Shown here one piece after another: positions 54,068-62,256 of a stretch of 64,000 bases of DNA. A model generated the notes under the pieces. That model saw only the letters and a list, made by a program, of their open reading frames with translations, did no database searches and was not told the DNA's origin. The translations under genes were made by a program, and so were the position numbers. Source of the DNA: Alphaproteobacteria bacterium (lineage in GTDB: Bacteria; Pseudomonadota; Alphaproteobacteria; Micropepsales; Micropepsaceae); assembly GCA_019241645.1 (NCBI GenBank), contig JAFAWQ010000035.1:1-64000 (forward strand), given 5' to 3'. Position 1 is the stretch's first letter, and every line of letters begins with the position of its first letter.

Positions 54068-55162
54068 CGCCCGGTTACCTGGATGCCGCCTGATCCGGCC
54101 GGCAAGCTCAAGCTCCAACAATGCGGTCAGGACAGCGTTCGCCGGCAACTCGCATTGCCGGATCAGCTCATCGATGTTGATCGCGGTGGGCGCGAGCAGT
54201 TCCAGAAGGGTATCACGGATCAGATTCCGGTCTACGCCCGACTCCGGGCGGAGGGTCTGTGTATCCATGCTGGGTGAAGTTGGCTCACTAAACGCCCGAT
54301 GCAGGATCGGTTTCAAGGTCTGGAATACATCGTCAGCCGTTTCCGTGAGCACTGCGCCTTCTCTGATCAGCCGGTTGGTGCCCCTTGCGCGAGCATCCAG
54401 CGGGGAGCCTGGAACGGCAAAGACCTCCCGGCCTTGTTCCAGCGCATAGTTCGCAGTGATCAAGGACCCCGATCCCTCAGCTGCCTCGACAACGATAACT
54501 CCGCGGGAGAGGCCCGAGATAATGCGATTTCGTCGTGGAAAATGGCGAGCCTGTGGGGACTCTCCCATCGGCATTTCGGATACCAGAACACCGTCTTCGC
54601 GGAGACGGCCGTACAGCGCCTTGTTTTCGTTCGGATACACAACGTCCACTCCGCCCGCGAGGACCGCACACGTTCCGGTCGGCAGTGCCGCTTCGTGCGC
54701 GGCCGCATCAATGCCGCGCGCCATTCCGGAGACAATTACCAAGTCCGCCTTACCAAGCTCCGTCGCGAGTTGGGCTGCAAACTTCCGCCCGAGCGCCGAC
54801 GCATTTCGTGCTCCCACAATGGCAATCATTTCGGCAGACAGAAGCGTTGGCTTGCCCAGAACCGCTATAACGGGCGGCGGCGGATCGAGAGCCGCCAATC
54901 CGTTGGGGAAACCGTCTTCGCAAGATGCGATGAATGTGCCGCCCAACGCCGCCAACGCGGCGATTTCACGCTCCGCCTCGGCAACTGAAGGTATGAGGAT
55001 ACCGCTTCCTCCGCCGCGCCTGACAAGCAGGGGAACCGCATCGAGCGCGGCGGCAGCCGAACCGAAGCGCGCCAGCAACGCCGCGAAAGTAACCGGACCG
55101 ACATTCGATGTCCGCGCAAGGCGTAGCCAGTCCAATTTCTGACGTGGGGAAAGGATTGTCAT
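54056..55162 (-). CDS. dprA: DNA processing protein DprA
   Basis: DprA loads RecA on incoming single-stranded DNA in transformation. The 368-residue protein has the Rossmann-like core with IVGARNASALGRKFAAQLA, VSGMARGIDAAAHEAAL, VLAGGVDVVYPNENKAL, FPRRNRIISGLSRGVIVVEA, and GSLITANYALEQGREVFAVPG (split), plus a C-terminal winged helix (about 300-365). Together with comEC in this window it indicates at least part of a natural transformation system. It is coupled to plsY upstream. Confidence 0.95.
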   Translation of the reverse strand: MTILSPRQKLDWLRLARTSNVGPVTFAALLARFGSAAAALDAVPLLVRRGGGSGILIPSVAEAEREIAALAALGGTFIASCEDGFPNGLAALDPPPPVIAVLGKPTLLSAEMIAIVGARNASALGRKFAAQLATELGKADLVIVSGMARGIDAAAHEAALPTGTCAVLAGGVDVVYPNENKALYGRLREDGVLVSEMPMGESPQARHFPRRNRIISGLSRGVIVVEAAEGSGSLITANYALEQGREVFAVPGSPLDARARGTNRLIREGAVLTETADDVFQTLKPILHRAFSEPTSPSMDTQTLRPESGVDRNLIRDTLLELLAPTAINIDELIRQCELPANAVLTALLELELAGRIRRHPGNRASLS

Positions 55163-55785
55163 CTGTTTGGAACTGAGCGTTCTTGCCCGATCCGCGGCTC
55201 ATTCCCATTCACCAGGCGTACGATGTTGGCGCGATGCGTAAGAAAGATCATTAGCGCGAGGCAGGCCGTTGCGAACGCGAATGCCGGATAACCAGCCAGA
55301 AGGAAGTAGACCGGGGTTGCGGCGGCGGCGACCAATGCCGAAAACGAGGAAATCCTCAGGGTAGCTGCCACGACCAACCATGTCGCAGCGGTCAGTAAAC
55401 CGACGCGCCAATCGAATGCCGCTACAATGCCCAGGAAAGTCGCAACGCCTTTTCCGCCATTGAATTTCAGCCAAACGGGAAACACATGGCCCAGGAAGGC
55501 GCCGACACCGGCGGCAACCGCAGCTTCCATCCCATATCGCTGTGCGACGGCGGCCGCGACGGCGCCCTTGGCGGCGTCGCAAAACAACGTGGCGACGGCC
55601 GCCCCGCGTTTCCCTGTCCGCAGGACATTAGTTGCCCCAATATTACCCGAGCCTATCCTGCGCACGTCTCCAGCGCCGGCCAGCCAGCTGAAGATCAGTC
55701 CGAACGGAACAGAGCCGAGCATGTAGCCAACCGCCAAGGCCATCAGGACGATTGTTCCATGTCCCCCCCAGTCCACGTCATTCAC
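55159..55785 (-). CDS. plsY: Glycerol-3-phosphate acyltransferase PlsY
   Basis: PlsY acylates glycerol-3-phosphate using acyl-phosphate in the inner membrane, starting phospholipid synthesis. The 208-residue protein has five to seven hydrophobic segments and the motifs GSVPFGLI, RRIGSGNIGATNVLRTGKRG and GHVFPVWLKFNGGKGVATFLG (split). It starts at GTG 55785 and overlaps the end of pyrB by eight bases and the start of dprA by four, so pyrB-plsY-dprA form one unit. A pyrC gene, usual between pyrB and plsY in this class, is missing. Confidence 0.93.
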   Translation of the reverse strand: MNDVDWGGHGTIVLMALAVGYMLGSVPFGLIFSWLAGAGDVRRIGSGNIGATNVLRTGKRGAAVATLFCDAAKGAVAAAVAQRYGMEAAVAAGVGAFLGHVFPVWLKFNGGKGVATFLGIVAAFDWRVGLLTAATWLVVAATLRISSFSALVAAAATPVYFLLAGYPAFAFATACLALMIFLTHRANIVRLVNGNEPRIGQERSVPNR

Positions 55786-56950
55786 CCGGCGACTGTAGGA
55801 TCTCGTGGTCGCAGTAGAGGCAGCGCGGCCGTTCCGGCTTTATGGCAAGGCGTTCCCGGTGGACGCGGCCTTCGACGTGGCTGATGCAGTTGAAATTCGA
55901 GCACAAGGTACCGCTCTTATGCAGGGTCGAGCGAGCGGTTGCGCGGAACCCGCCCACGAACCGTTCGAGCGACCCGCCCGCTCCGTGATTCAATAGCAAC
56001 GAAATCAACGCCATTCGAATTGGCACGCCATAGGAGGCTTGGCGAAAATAGGCCGCGCGTGGATCGCTGTCGAAGGCAGGATCCAACTCTCCCGCGCGGG
56101 GCAGAGCATGCATGACGAGGCTCTGCCGAAAGCATGGCGCCGCGACGAGTTCGCGGTTCACGACAGGATAGTGGCGCTTTGTGTCCGTCCATCGTTCCTT
56201 TTGAAATCGCGTAAGGTACAGAACGTCGATCGCACTGTTCACGACGGCATCGTTGAGGCCATATACCTTGGTCACGCCGTCGGGAAGGTTGCCGCCAAGG
56301 TTCAGCGGCGCATAGTCAAACTCGCCATGCAGCCGGTGCTCGACAGACCCAGGCAGTTCCATGCCGGGAGCCGGCATGAGAAGAAGGTTCGCGCCGAACC
56401 GGGCCAATGCATAGGCGAGAGAATGGATCGTGCGGCTGTTCTTCAGGTCACCAAACAGCGCCACATTGAGATTTTGGAGCGCACCTTTTTCCCGCTGTAT
56501 CGTAAAAAGGTCGCACAGCGCCTGGGTCGGATGCTCGTGCGCTCCGTCGCCGCCATTGATAACCGGCACCGTAGAATATTGCGCCGCCAGCCGTGCCGCA
56601 CCTTCGAGGGGGTGCCGCAGAACAATGACGTCCGCGTAGGCAGACACGATGCGCGCTGTGTCGGCCAGGGTCTCGCCCTTGGCGGTTGAACTCGCCGCGG
56701 GATCGGCACTGGAGATCACCTTCCCCCCGAGCCGGCACATGGCGCTCTCGAATGATAGCCGCGTTCGAGTGCTGGGTTCGTAAAACACCGTCGCCATCAC
56801 GGCGCCAGCGCATGCGTCTACGCTCCGGCCGATTCGGGCAGGCAGGTCTCTATCGCCCAGATCCTCCAGGAAGTCTTCTGCCAACAAAAAAATGCGCTCG
56901 ATCTCTTCATTTGTGAGATCGTTGATCGAGGTAAGATGCCGCAGCGCCAT
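55778..56950 (-). CDS. pyrB: Aspartate carbamoyltransferase with C-terminal PyrI-type zinc ribbon
   Basis: PyrB makes carbamoyl-aspartate in pyrimidine synthesis. At 390 residues it is about 70 longer than usual. The catalytic core (about 1-322) has EPSTRTRLSFESAM (58-71), INGGDGAHEHPTQALCDLFT (131-150) and HALPRAGELD. The extra C-terminus (about 345-382) reads LCSNFNCISHVE and RCLYC, giving Cys350, Cys355, Cys377 and Cys380, the spacing and sequence of the zinc domain of the PyrI regulatory chain (E. coli has a C-x4-C-ISHAE element). The PyrI nucleotide-binding domain is absent. It heads pyrB-plsY-dprA. Confidence 0.92.
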   Translation of the reverse strand: MALRHLTSINDLTNEEIERIFLLAEDFLEDLGDRDLPARIGRSVDACAGAVMATVFYEPSTRTRLSFESAMCRLGGKVISSADPAASSTAKGETLADTARIVSAYADVIVLRHPLEGAARLAAQYSTVPVINGGDGAHEHPTQALCDLFTIQREKGALQNLNVALFGDLKNSRTIHSLAYALARFGANLLLMPAPGMELPGSVEHRLHGEFDYAPLNLGGNLPDGVTKVYGLNDAVVNSAIDVLYLTRFQKERWTDTKRHYPVVNRELVAAPCFRQSLVMHALPRAGELDPAFDSDPRAAYFRQASYGVPIRMALISLLLNHGAGGSLERFVGGFRATARSTLHKSGTLCSNFNCISHVEGRVHRERLAIKPERPRCLYCDHEILQSPGE

Positions 56951-56975
56951 TGAAGGCCACGCTTATAAAGAGAGG

Positions 56976-57449
56976 CTATTTGGGCAGCAAGTTACGTAGC
57001 GCGTCTAGAGCGCCCTGAAGAATGTAAGCCGCGGCCACCTTGTCAACGGCGGCGGCGCGCCTCTTACGCGTGGCATCCGCTGCGATCATGTCGCGCTGGA
57101 CGGCAGCTGTGGAAAGGCGCTCGTCCCAAAGTGCGACCGGCAACGTAGAATATGACAAAAAATTGCGGGCAAAGGCACGTGCGGATTGAGCGGACGGGCC
57201 ATCGCTTCCATCCATGTTGAGCGGCAACCCGATTACCAGCCCGCCGACGCATTCTCTTGCAACAATCCCTTCGATCTTCGCGGCGTCTATGCCGAACTTA
57301 TCCCTCTTCAGTGTTTCGTATGGCGTGGCCACGTTGAGCGTCGTATCGGAGAGCGCCAGGCCAATCGTCTTCTGGCCCAAATCAAGCCCCAACAGCCGTT
57401 GGCCGGGCTGGATCCTCCTGGAGAGGTCGCAGAGCAAGACGGTGCTCAA
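56976..57449 (-). CDS. ruvX: Holliday junction resolvase-like protein RuvX (YqgF)
   Basis: This 157-residue RNase H-fold protein matches RuvX/Yqg[18 protein letters not shown] with Asp23 as a likely metal ligand, [29 protein letters not shown] and [15 protein letters not shown] (final Asp). These proteins are linked to 16S rRNA 5' processing and, less surely, recombination. The frame starts at TTG 57449, with no ATG or GTG nearby, so the start is uncertain. It is divergent from the gatCAB genes and adjacent to pyrB. Confidence 0.9.
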   Translation of the reverse strand: MSTVLLCDLSRRIQPGQRLLGLDLGQKTIGLALSDTTLNVATPYETLKRDKFGIDAAKIEGIVARECVGGLVIGLPLNMDGSDGPSAQSARAFARNFLSYSTLPVALWDERLSTAAVQRDMIAADATRKRRAAAVDKVAAAYILQGALDALRNLLPK

Positions 57450-57455
57450 GAGCGG

Positions 57456-57551
57456 GTGCCTATCTTGTTTGCCTGCATTACGGCGCTCGCGCTGCTGTCG
57501 CTTGCCATTGCGCTGTCCGGATTGCTAGCAAGCCCTGAATCCTACCAGTGA
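57456..57551 (+). CDS. Possible 31-residue hydrophobic peptide before gatC
   Basis: GTG 57456 opens a 31-codon frame, with stop TGA 57549, whose product is nearly all hydrophobic ([20 protein letters not shown]) with a polar end. It could be a one-pass membrane peptide. It lies between divergent ruvX and gatC and ends just before the gatC ATG. There is no strong ribosome binding site. The frame could also be chance. Confidence 0.3.
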   Translation: MPILFACITALALLSLAIALSGLLASPESYQ

Positions 57552-57556
57552 AAACA

Positions 57557-57844
57557 ATGTCCGTCGACAAAACTACCGTTGGCCGTATTGCCAAATTGGC
57601 GCGAATCGCCCTGCCGGATGAGCAGGTTGAATCCATGATGGGGGAACTTAACGGCATCCTGGGCTGGATCGAGCAACTCCATGAAGTGGATATCGATGGC
57701 GTGGAACCAATGACCAGCGTCGTGGCCCAAAAACTGAAGATGCGCGACGATGTGGTGACCGCCGGTGGCGACGCTGCCGCCATCGTCGCCAATGCTCCCC
57801 AAACGGAGGACGATTTTTTCGTGGTACCCAAGGTGGTCGAGTAG
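57557..57844 (+). CDS. gatC: Aspartyl/glutamyl-tRNA amidotransferase subunit C
   Basis: GatC tethers GatA and GatB in the complex that makes Gln-tRNA-Gln or Asn-tRNA-Asn. The 95-residue protein matches the family: [60 protein letters not shown] and a closing [15 protein letters not shown] 57557 is preferred over GTG 57548. It is followed after two bases by a GNAT gene rather than directly by gatA. Confidence 0.96.
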   Translation: MSVDKTTVGRIAKLARIALPDEQVESMMGELNGILGWIEQLHEVDIDGVEPMTSVVAQKLKMRDDVVTAGGDAAAIVANAPQTEDDFFVVPKVVE

Positions 57845-57846
57845 CC

Positions 57847-58317
57847 ATGGCGGTCACCATCGGCATTGAAAGCCCTCTGGAAAAGGAAATCGAAAATCTG
57901 ATCGGTGAACTGAACGCGACGCTGCATGCGCTCACGCCACCGGAGCACTGCTATCACCTGACCGTTCAGCAGCTGGCCGGCTTAAATACCACTTTCTTTG
58001 TGGCCCGCGACAATGGAGTGGCTGTCGCCTGCGGGGCGCTTGTGCGGCACCACGCCGGGGTGGGCGAGATCAAGCGGATGTATACCCGCCCCGAATATCA
58101 GGGTCGCGGTATCGGTGGGCGCGTCGTCGGCGAAATTGAAAAACTTGCGCGTTCAGAAAGCTTACGCGAACTGGTGTTGGAGACAGGCGACCGCCATCCA
58201 GCCGCGTGGCGCGTATACGAACGAGCCGGATTTGGCCGCTGTGGTCCAGTGCTGGATTATCGGGCGTCGAGCTGGTCGGTATTCTATGCGAAGCCGCTTT
58301 TGGCGGACGCGGCATGA
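57847..58317 (+). CDS. GNAT family N-acetyltransferase
   Basis: The 156-residue protein has a GNAT fold: [20 protein letters not shown] (strands 2-4), the acetyl-CoA loop [20 protein letters not shown] (motif A, Q-x-x-G-x-G), and [20 protein letters not shown]. The acceptor is unknown. It begins two bases after gatC and its stop overlaps the gatA ATG (ATGA), so it is fully embedded in the gatCAB operon. This placement hints at a role tied to translation or amino acid supply, but that is inference. Confidence 0.9.
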   Translation: MAVTIGIESPLEKEIENLIGELNATLHALTPPEHCYHLTVQQLAGLNTTFFVARDNGVAVACGALVRHHAGVGEIKRMYTRPEYQGRGIGGRVVGEIEKLARSESLRELVLETGDRHPAAWRVYERAGFGRCGPVLDYRASSWSVFYAKPLLADAA

Positions 58318-59795
58318 GCGAACTCACACACCTAACCTTGGCGGATGCGCGCGATATGTTGCGTGCCAAGAAAGTGTCTTCATCAGAATTGACGCGGGCA
58401 TTCGTCGCTGCCATGGAGCGCGCGCGGATGCTCAATGCGTTTGTAACGGAAACGCGGGATCGCGCGCTGGAAATGGCGAAAGCATCCGACGAGCGAATCT
58501 GGCGAGGCGACGCGCGTCCGTTGGAAGGCTTGCCGGTCGCAATCAAAGACCTGTTTTGCACCAAAGGCGTTCGCACCACCGCGGGCAGCCGCATTCTCGG
58601 GAATTTTATCCCGCCGTACGAATCGACGGTTTCGCAGAACCTCTGGGATGCTGGCGCAGTGATGCTTGGCAAGACCAATATGGACGAGTTCGCCATGGGC
58701 TCGTCCAATGAGACGAGCTATTTCAAGCCAGCCATCAATCCGTGGCGCGCGCGCGATTCCAATGAGAATTTGGTTCCCGGGGGATCTTCCGGGGGTTCTG
58801 CCGCGGCTGTGGCAGCAAGTCTCTGCCTTGGAGCGACCGGAACCGATACGGGCGGGTCCATCCGTCAACCCGCGGCGCTTTCCGGCATAGTCGGCGTGAA
58901 ACCCACTTACGGCCGCTGTTCACGCTGGGGGATCGTCGCCTTTGCTTCTTCACTGGATCAGGCCGGACCGATGACACGCACGGTGCGCGATGCGGCGATA
59001 ATGCTGAGCCATATGGCCAGCGTGGATGAGAAAGACTCCACCAGCGTCGACATGCCCGTGCCCGATTACGAAGATGGTCTGGAAGGTGGTGTGAGCGGTC
59101 TGCGTATCGGAATCCCGAAGGAATACCGGCTCCAAGGCGCCCCGCCCGAAATCGATGCACTGTGGCAGCAGGGGGCGTATTGGCTGAGAGCACAAGGGGC
59201 GGAGATCGTCGATGTTTCCCTGCCGCATACGAAGTACGCTCTGCCCGCGTATTACATCGTCGCCCCTGCTGAGGCCTCGTCCAATCTCGCGCGCTACGAT
59301 GGCGTGCGATACGGACATCGCGCAGAAGGCAGCCACGATCTCGTCGATCTATACGAGCACAGCCGGTCTCAGGGATTCGGCGCCGAGGTAAAGCGGCGGG
59401 TACTCATCGGCACTTATGTACTGTCGGCTGGCTACTATGACGCCTACTACACCCGGGCCCAGAAGGTTCGGACGCTCATCAAGCGAGATTTCGAGCGGGC
59501 TTGGGAGAAATGCGATGCGCTGCTAACCCCTGCCACTCCGGGCCCTGCGTTCCCTGTCGGCCGAAAGAGCAACGATCCAGTCTCGATGTACCTCAACGAC
59601 GTGTTCACGGTGACCGTAAATCTTGCGGGCTTACCGGCGATTTCGGTACCTGTCGGCTTAACAGAGAATGGTCTGCCGCTTGGCCTTCAGGTAATCGGTA
59701 AAACGTTTGATGAAGCCACCGCCTTGCGCGTTGGCCGCTCTATTGAGTTGGCTGCGAATTTCACCGACCGGCCTCGATCTTGGTGGATGGCATGA
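58314..59795 (+). CDS. gatA: Aspartyl/glutamyl-tRNA amidotransferase subunit A
   Basis: GatA is the glutaminase subunit. The 493-residue amidase has the Ser-cisSer-Lys triad visible: Lys78 in VAIKDLF, Ser158 in [12 protein letters not shown], and Ser182 in [15 protein letters not shown] 58314 overlaps the GNAT stop and begins [16 protein letters not shown], the usual opening. Its stop overlaps the gatB ATG. The presence of gatCAB implies that Gln-tRNA-Gln and/or Asn-tRNA-Asn are made by transamidation. Confidence 0.97.
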   Translation: MSELTHLTLADARDMLRAKKVSSSELTRAFVAAMERARMLNAFVTETRDRALEMAKASDERIWRGDARPLEGLPVAIKDLFCTKGVRTTAGSRILGNFIPPYESTVSQNLWDAGAVMLGKTNMDEFAMGSSNETSYFKPAINPWRARDSNENLVPGGSSGGSAAAVAASLCLGATGTDTGGSIRQPAALSGIVGVKPTYGRCSRWGIVAFASSLDQAGPMTRTVRDAAIMLSHMASVDEKDSTSVDMPVPDYEDGLEGGVSGLRIGIPKEYRLQGAPPEIDALWQQGAYWLRAQGAEIVDVSLPHTKYALPAYYIVAPAEASSNLARYDGVRYGHRAEGSHDLVDLYEHSRSQGFGAEVKRRVLIGTYVLSAGYYDAYYTRAQKVRTLIKRDFERAWEKCDALLTPATPGPAFPVGRKSNDPVSMYLNDVFTVTVNLAGLPAISVPVGLTENGLPLGLQVIGKTFDEATALRVGRSIELAANFTDRPRSWWMA

Positions 59796-61267
59796 GCGAA
59801 CGAGCGTCGAAATACATAAGGGGCGCCACCGGAGATTGGGAAATCGTCGTCGGCATGGAGGTGCATGCCCAGGTTCTTTCGAACGCAAAGCTATTTTCCG
59901 GAGCGGCCACGGTGTTCGGAGCCGAACCAAACTCACAGGTTAGTTTTGTAGACGCGGGGATGCCGGGCATGTTGCCGGTCATCAACCGTAAATGCGTGGA
60001 GCAGGCGATCCGCACCGGTTTGGGACTAAAGGCGAAGATCAACCGGCGATCGGTGTTTGACCGGAAGAACTATTTCTATCCCGATTTGCCCGCCGGATAT
60101 CAGATCAGCCAGTACAAGCAGCCGATTGTCGGAGAGGGTGAAGTCACCATCGACTTGAGGGGTGGTGAAACCCGGCGCGTCGGCATCGAGCGCTTGCACC
60201 TCGAGCAGGACGCCGGCAAGAGCCTGCACGACCAGCATCCCGACTATTCTTATGTCGACCTCAATCGGGCGGGCGTGGCGCTGATGGAGATTGTCACAAA
60301 GCCGGACATGCGCGGCAGCGAGGAGGCAGCCGCCTTCCTGCGTAAGCTTCGCAGCATCGTGCGCTATCTTGGAACTTGCGACGGCAACATGGATGAGGGC
60401 TCCATGCGTGCGGATGTGAATGTGTCAGTGCGCCGGCCTGGAGAACCCCTTGGCACCCGTTGCGAGATCAAGAACGTGAATTCGATGCGGTTCATCGTTC
60501 AGGCGGTGGAATACGAGGCGCGGCGGCAGGTGGATATTCTGGAATCGGGCGGCACCATCCGCCAGGAGACCCGCCTCTTCGACTCCCGTGCCGGTGAAAC
60601 GCGATCTATGCGCTCGAAAGAAGAGGCGCATGACTATCGCTACTTCCCCGACCCGGATCTGCTGCCTCTGGAGCTCGACGAAGCATGGATTGAGGATATC
60701 GCCAGTTCATTGCCGGAATTGCCGGACGAAAAGAAAACGCGCTTCATGGAAATCGGGCTTTCCGCTTACGATGCGGCAGTGCTGGTCGGCGAGAAGGAAA
60801 CGGCCGACTACTTCGAAGCCATGGTGACAGAGGGCGCTGAACCGAAAGCCGCAGCCAACTGGCTGAACAACGAAGTTTTCGGACGCCTCAACAAGGCGGG
60901 ACTATCGGTTGTGACCAGCCCGGTCTCGCCATCCCAGAACGCGGCGATCCTGCAACTGCTGTCCGACAATGTGATCAGCGGAAAGATCGCGAAGGACCTG
61001 CTCGATATCGTCTGGAGCGAAGGCGGCGATCCGCGCGCACATGTTGACGCAAAAGGTATGCGCCAAGTGACCGACACATCGATGATCGAGCGCGCTGTCG
61101 ACGCCGTGATTGCGGCCAACCCGGATAAAGCGGAACGGGTAAAAACGAAACCGAAGCTAGCGGGATGGCTTGTCGGTCAGGTGATGAAAGAGACCGGTGG
61201 AAAAGCAAATCCACAGGCCGTGAACGACGTGCTCAGGACGCGGCTGGGAATCACTCACGAAGGGTGA
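59792..61267 (+). CDS. gatB: Aspartyl/glutamyl-tRNA amidotransferase subunit B
   Basis: GatB phosphorylates the misacylated tRNA and receives ammonia from GatA. The 491-residue protein has [88 protein letters not shown] (all kinase-cradle elements) and a helical YqeY-like C-terminal tail. The start ATG overlaps the gatA stop by four bases, closing a four-gene operon gatC-GNAT-gatA-gatB. Confidence 0.97.
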   Translation: MSERASKYIRGATGDWEIVVGMEVHAQVLSNAKLFSGAATVFGAEPNSQVSFVDAGMPGMLPVINRKCVEQAIRTGLGLKAKINRRSVFDRKNYFYPDLPAGYQISQYKQPIVGEGEVTIDLRGGETRRVGIERLHLEQDAGKSLHDQHPDYSYVDLNRAGVALMEIVTKPDMRGSEEAAAFLRKLRSIVRYLGTCDGNMDEGSMRADVNVSVRRPGEPLGTRCEIKNVNSMRFIVQAVEYEARRQVDILESGGTIRQETRLFDSRAGETRSMRSKEEAHDYRYFPDPDLLPLELDEAWIEDIASSLPELPDEKKTRFMEIGLSAYDAAVLVGEKETADYFEAMVTEGAEPKAAANWLNNEVFGRLNKAGLSVVTSPVSPSQNAAILQLLSDNVISGKIAKDLLDIVWSEGGDPRAHVDAKGMRQVTDTSMIERAVDAVIAANPDKAERVKTKPKLAGWLVGQVMKETGGKANPQAVNDVLRTRLGITHEG

Positions 61268-61280
61268 TTCGCACATTTTC
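61248..61280 (+). terminator. Possible terminator at the gatB 3' end
   Basis: GAATCAC (61248-61254) pairs with GTGATTC (61264-61270) around a nine-base loop; a short TTTT lies at 61276-61279. The stem overlaps the gatB stop codon and is short, so termination would be weak. Confidence 0.35.
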
Positions 61281-61499
61281 AAGCGCTTGACGGTCCGGCC
61301 AATTTGGCGCAGCCAGTTTCGTCATTGTACGGATAAATGCTTACTTTATAGCAAAATACTAGGTTTTCGCATGTTTTCGCCAATCGAGATTGGCGTGCAT
61401 TCCTAGCGGTATTGCATCGTTAAGAAAAATTCTTCCATATTGTCAGCGTTTTGGGGGGTGTGAGTCGCACCGCCTCAAACACAAGAGGAGTCGTTTCAC

Positions 61500-61658
61500 A
61501 TGCCAATGACATCAAAGAAGAGAAAAAGCGGCGGCGCCAAGCGCAAGACAACGCGCAAAGCGGCATCCGCACGGGGCGCTGCGCGCAAGACAACCGGTCG
61601 CAAGACTGCGAAGCGGAAGACCGCGAAGCGGAAGTCTTCCCGCAAGGCAAGCGCCTAG
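61500..61658 (+). CDS. Small lysine/arginine-rich histone H1-like protein
   Basis: ATG 61500, nine bases after an AAGAGGAG, opens a 52-codon frame ending at TAG 61656. Nearly half the residues are Lys or Arg, the rest mostly Ala, Thr, Ser and Gly, with repeating elements such as TAKRKTAKRKSSRKAS. This is the composition of histone H1-like C-terminal tails that bind DNA nonspecifically. It is too basic to be chance and has a good ribosome binding site. It probably acts as a nucleoid or stress protein; no direct evidence for the role. Confidence 0.75.
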   Translation: MPMTSKKRKSGGAKRKTTRKAASARGAARKTTGRKTAKRKTAKRKSSRKASA

Positions 61659-61971
61659 CCGTAATTTGTGGCGAAAGCCGCAGCTGTTCCGATCCGGCGT
61701 ATTCGGTATCTGGAGCAGCTGCGGCTCAGCCGCGCCTTTACATTAAGCTTAATTTTCCTTTCATATTTTGGATGATCGCGTTCCACTCAGGGGAATTTCC
61801 GACCTTGTCACTACACCATCGCGATTTGGACATTCTCTCGCCGCAAGTGTTGCATTCCTGCCGCCGCCTATTAACCCTGCCTTAGTTTTTCCACGATCAC
61901 ATCAGCGCGCCACAGGAATGGGCTTGGGGCAAAAGAGGGAGCGGCCGTGGATCGGCCGACGGGGGATTACG
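61659..61971. other. Spacer after the histone-like gene with a long hairpin
   Basis: The main structure is an inverted repeat: 61676-61690 pairs with 61712-61726 over 15 positions with one mismatch (core AGCCGCAGCTG/CAGCTGCGGCT). The 21-base loop could form a smaller stem. An AT-rich stretch with TTAAGCTTAA follows at about 61745. No gene is evident before the Sel1 gene at 61972, whose promoter should lie in this segment. Confidence 0.5.
61676..61726 (+). terminator. Long stem-loop behind the histone-like gene
   Basis: The 15-position stem described for this spacer has only one mismatch and starts 18 bases after the stop codon. It lacks an immediate T run, so it may stabilise the 3' end of the short mRNA or terminate inefficiently rather than act as a classic terminator. 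Confidence 0.45.
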
Positions 61972-62253
61972 ATGGCGTGCATCGATATTGACGCGCTGAC
62001 ACAGTTCGAGAACGACGCGCGTAAAGGGCGCCCGGATGCGCTGTACAATCTGGGGCTGGCTTATTCGACCGGGCAGGGCGTGAGCGTGGACTACATCGCA
62101 GCCCACAAATGGTTCAACCTCGCGGCCATGAAGGGCAGCGAGATCGCCAAAAGCTGGCGAGCGCAAATATCTGCGGAAATGAGCTCGGGCCAGATCGCAG
62201 AAGCGCAACGCCAAGCTCGCGAATTTCTGTCTTCCTGCCGGGTCGCTGCCTGA
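61972..62253 (+). CDS. Sel1-repeat (TPR-like) protein, 93 residues
   Basis: The protein contains one complete Sel1 repeat (about 22-58): DALYNLGLAYSTGQGVSVDY and IAAHKWFNLAAMKGSEIA, then a helical end (SSGQIAEAQRQAREFLSSCR). ATG 61972 follows a GGGGGATTAC. No signal peptide is visible. Sel1 proteins mediate protein contacts; the partner is unknown. It converges on the transglycosylase gene, with three bases between the stop codons. Confidence 0.85.
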   Translation: MACIDIDALTQFENDARKGRPDALYNLGLAYSTGQGVSVDYIAAHKWFNLAAMKGSEIAKSWRAQISAEMSSGQIAEAQRQAREFLSSCRVAA

Positions 62254-62256
62254 AAT

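Noticed and set aside
61379-61395. CGCCAAT/ATTGGCG hairpin as a terminator
   Set aside because: The stem is only seven bases with no T tract and lies mid-spacer; it may be incidental.
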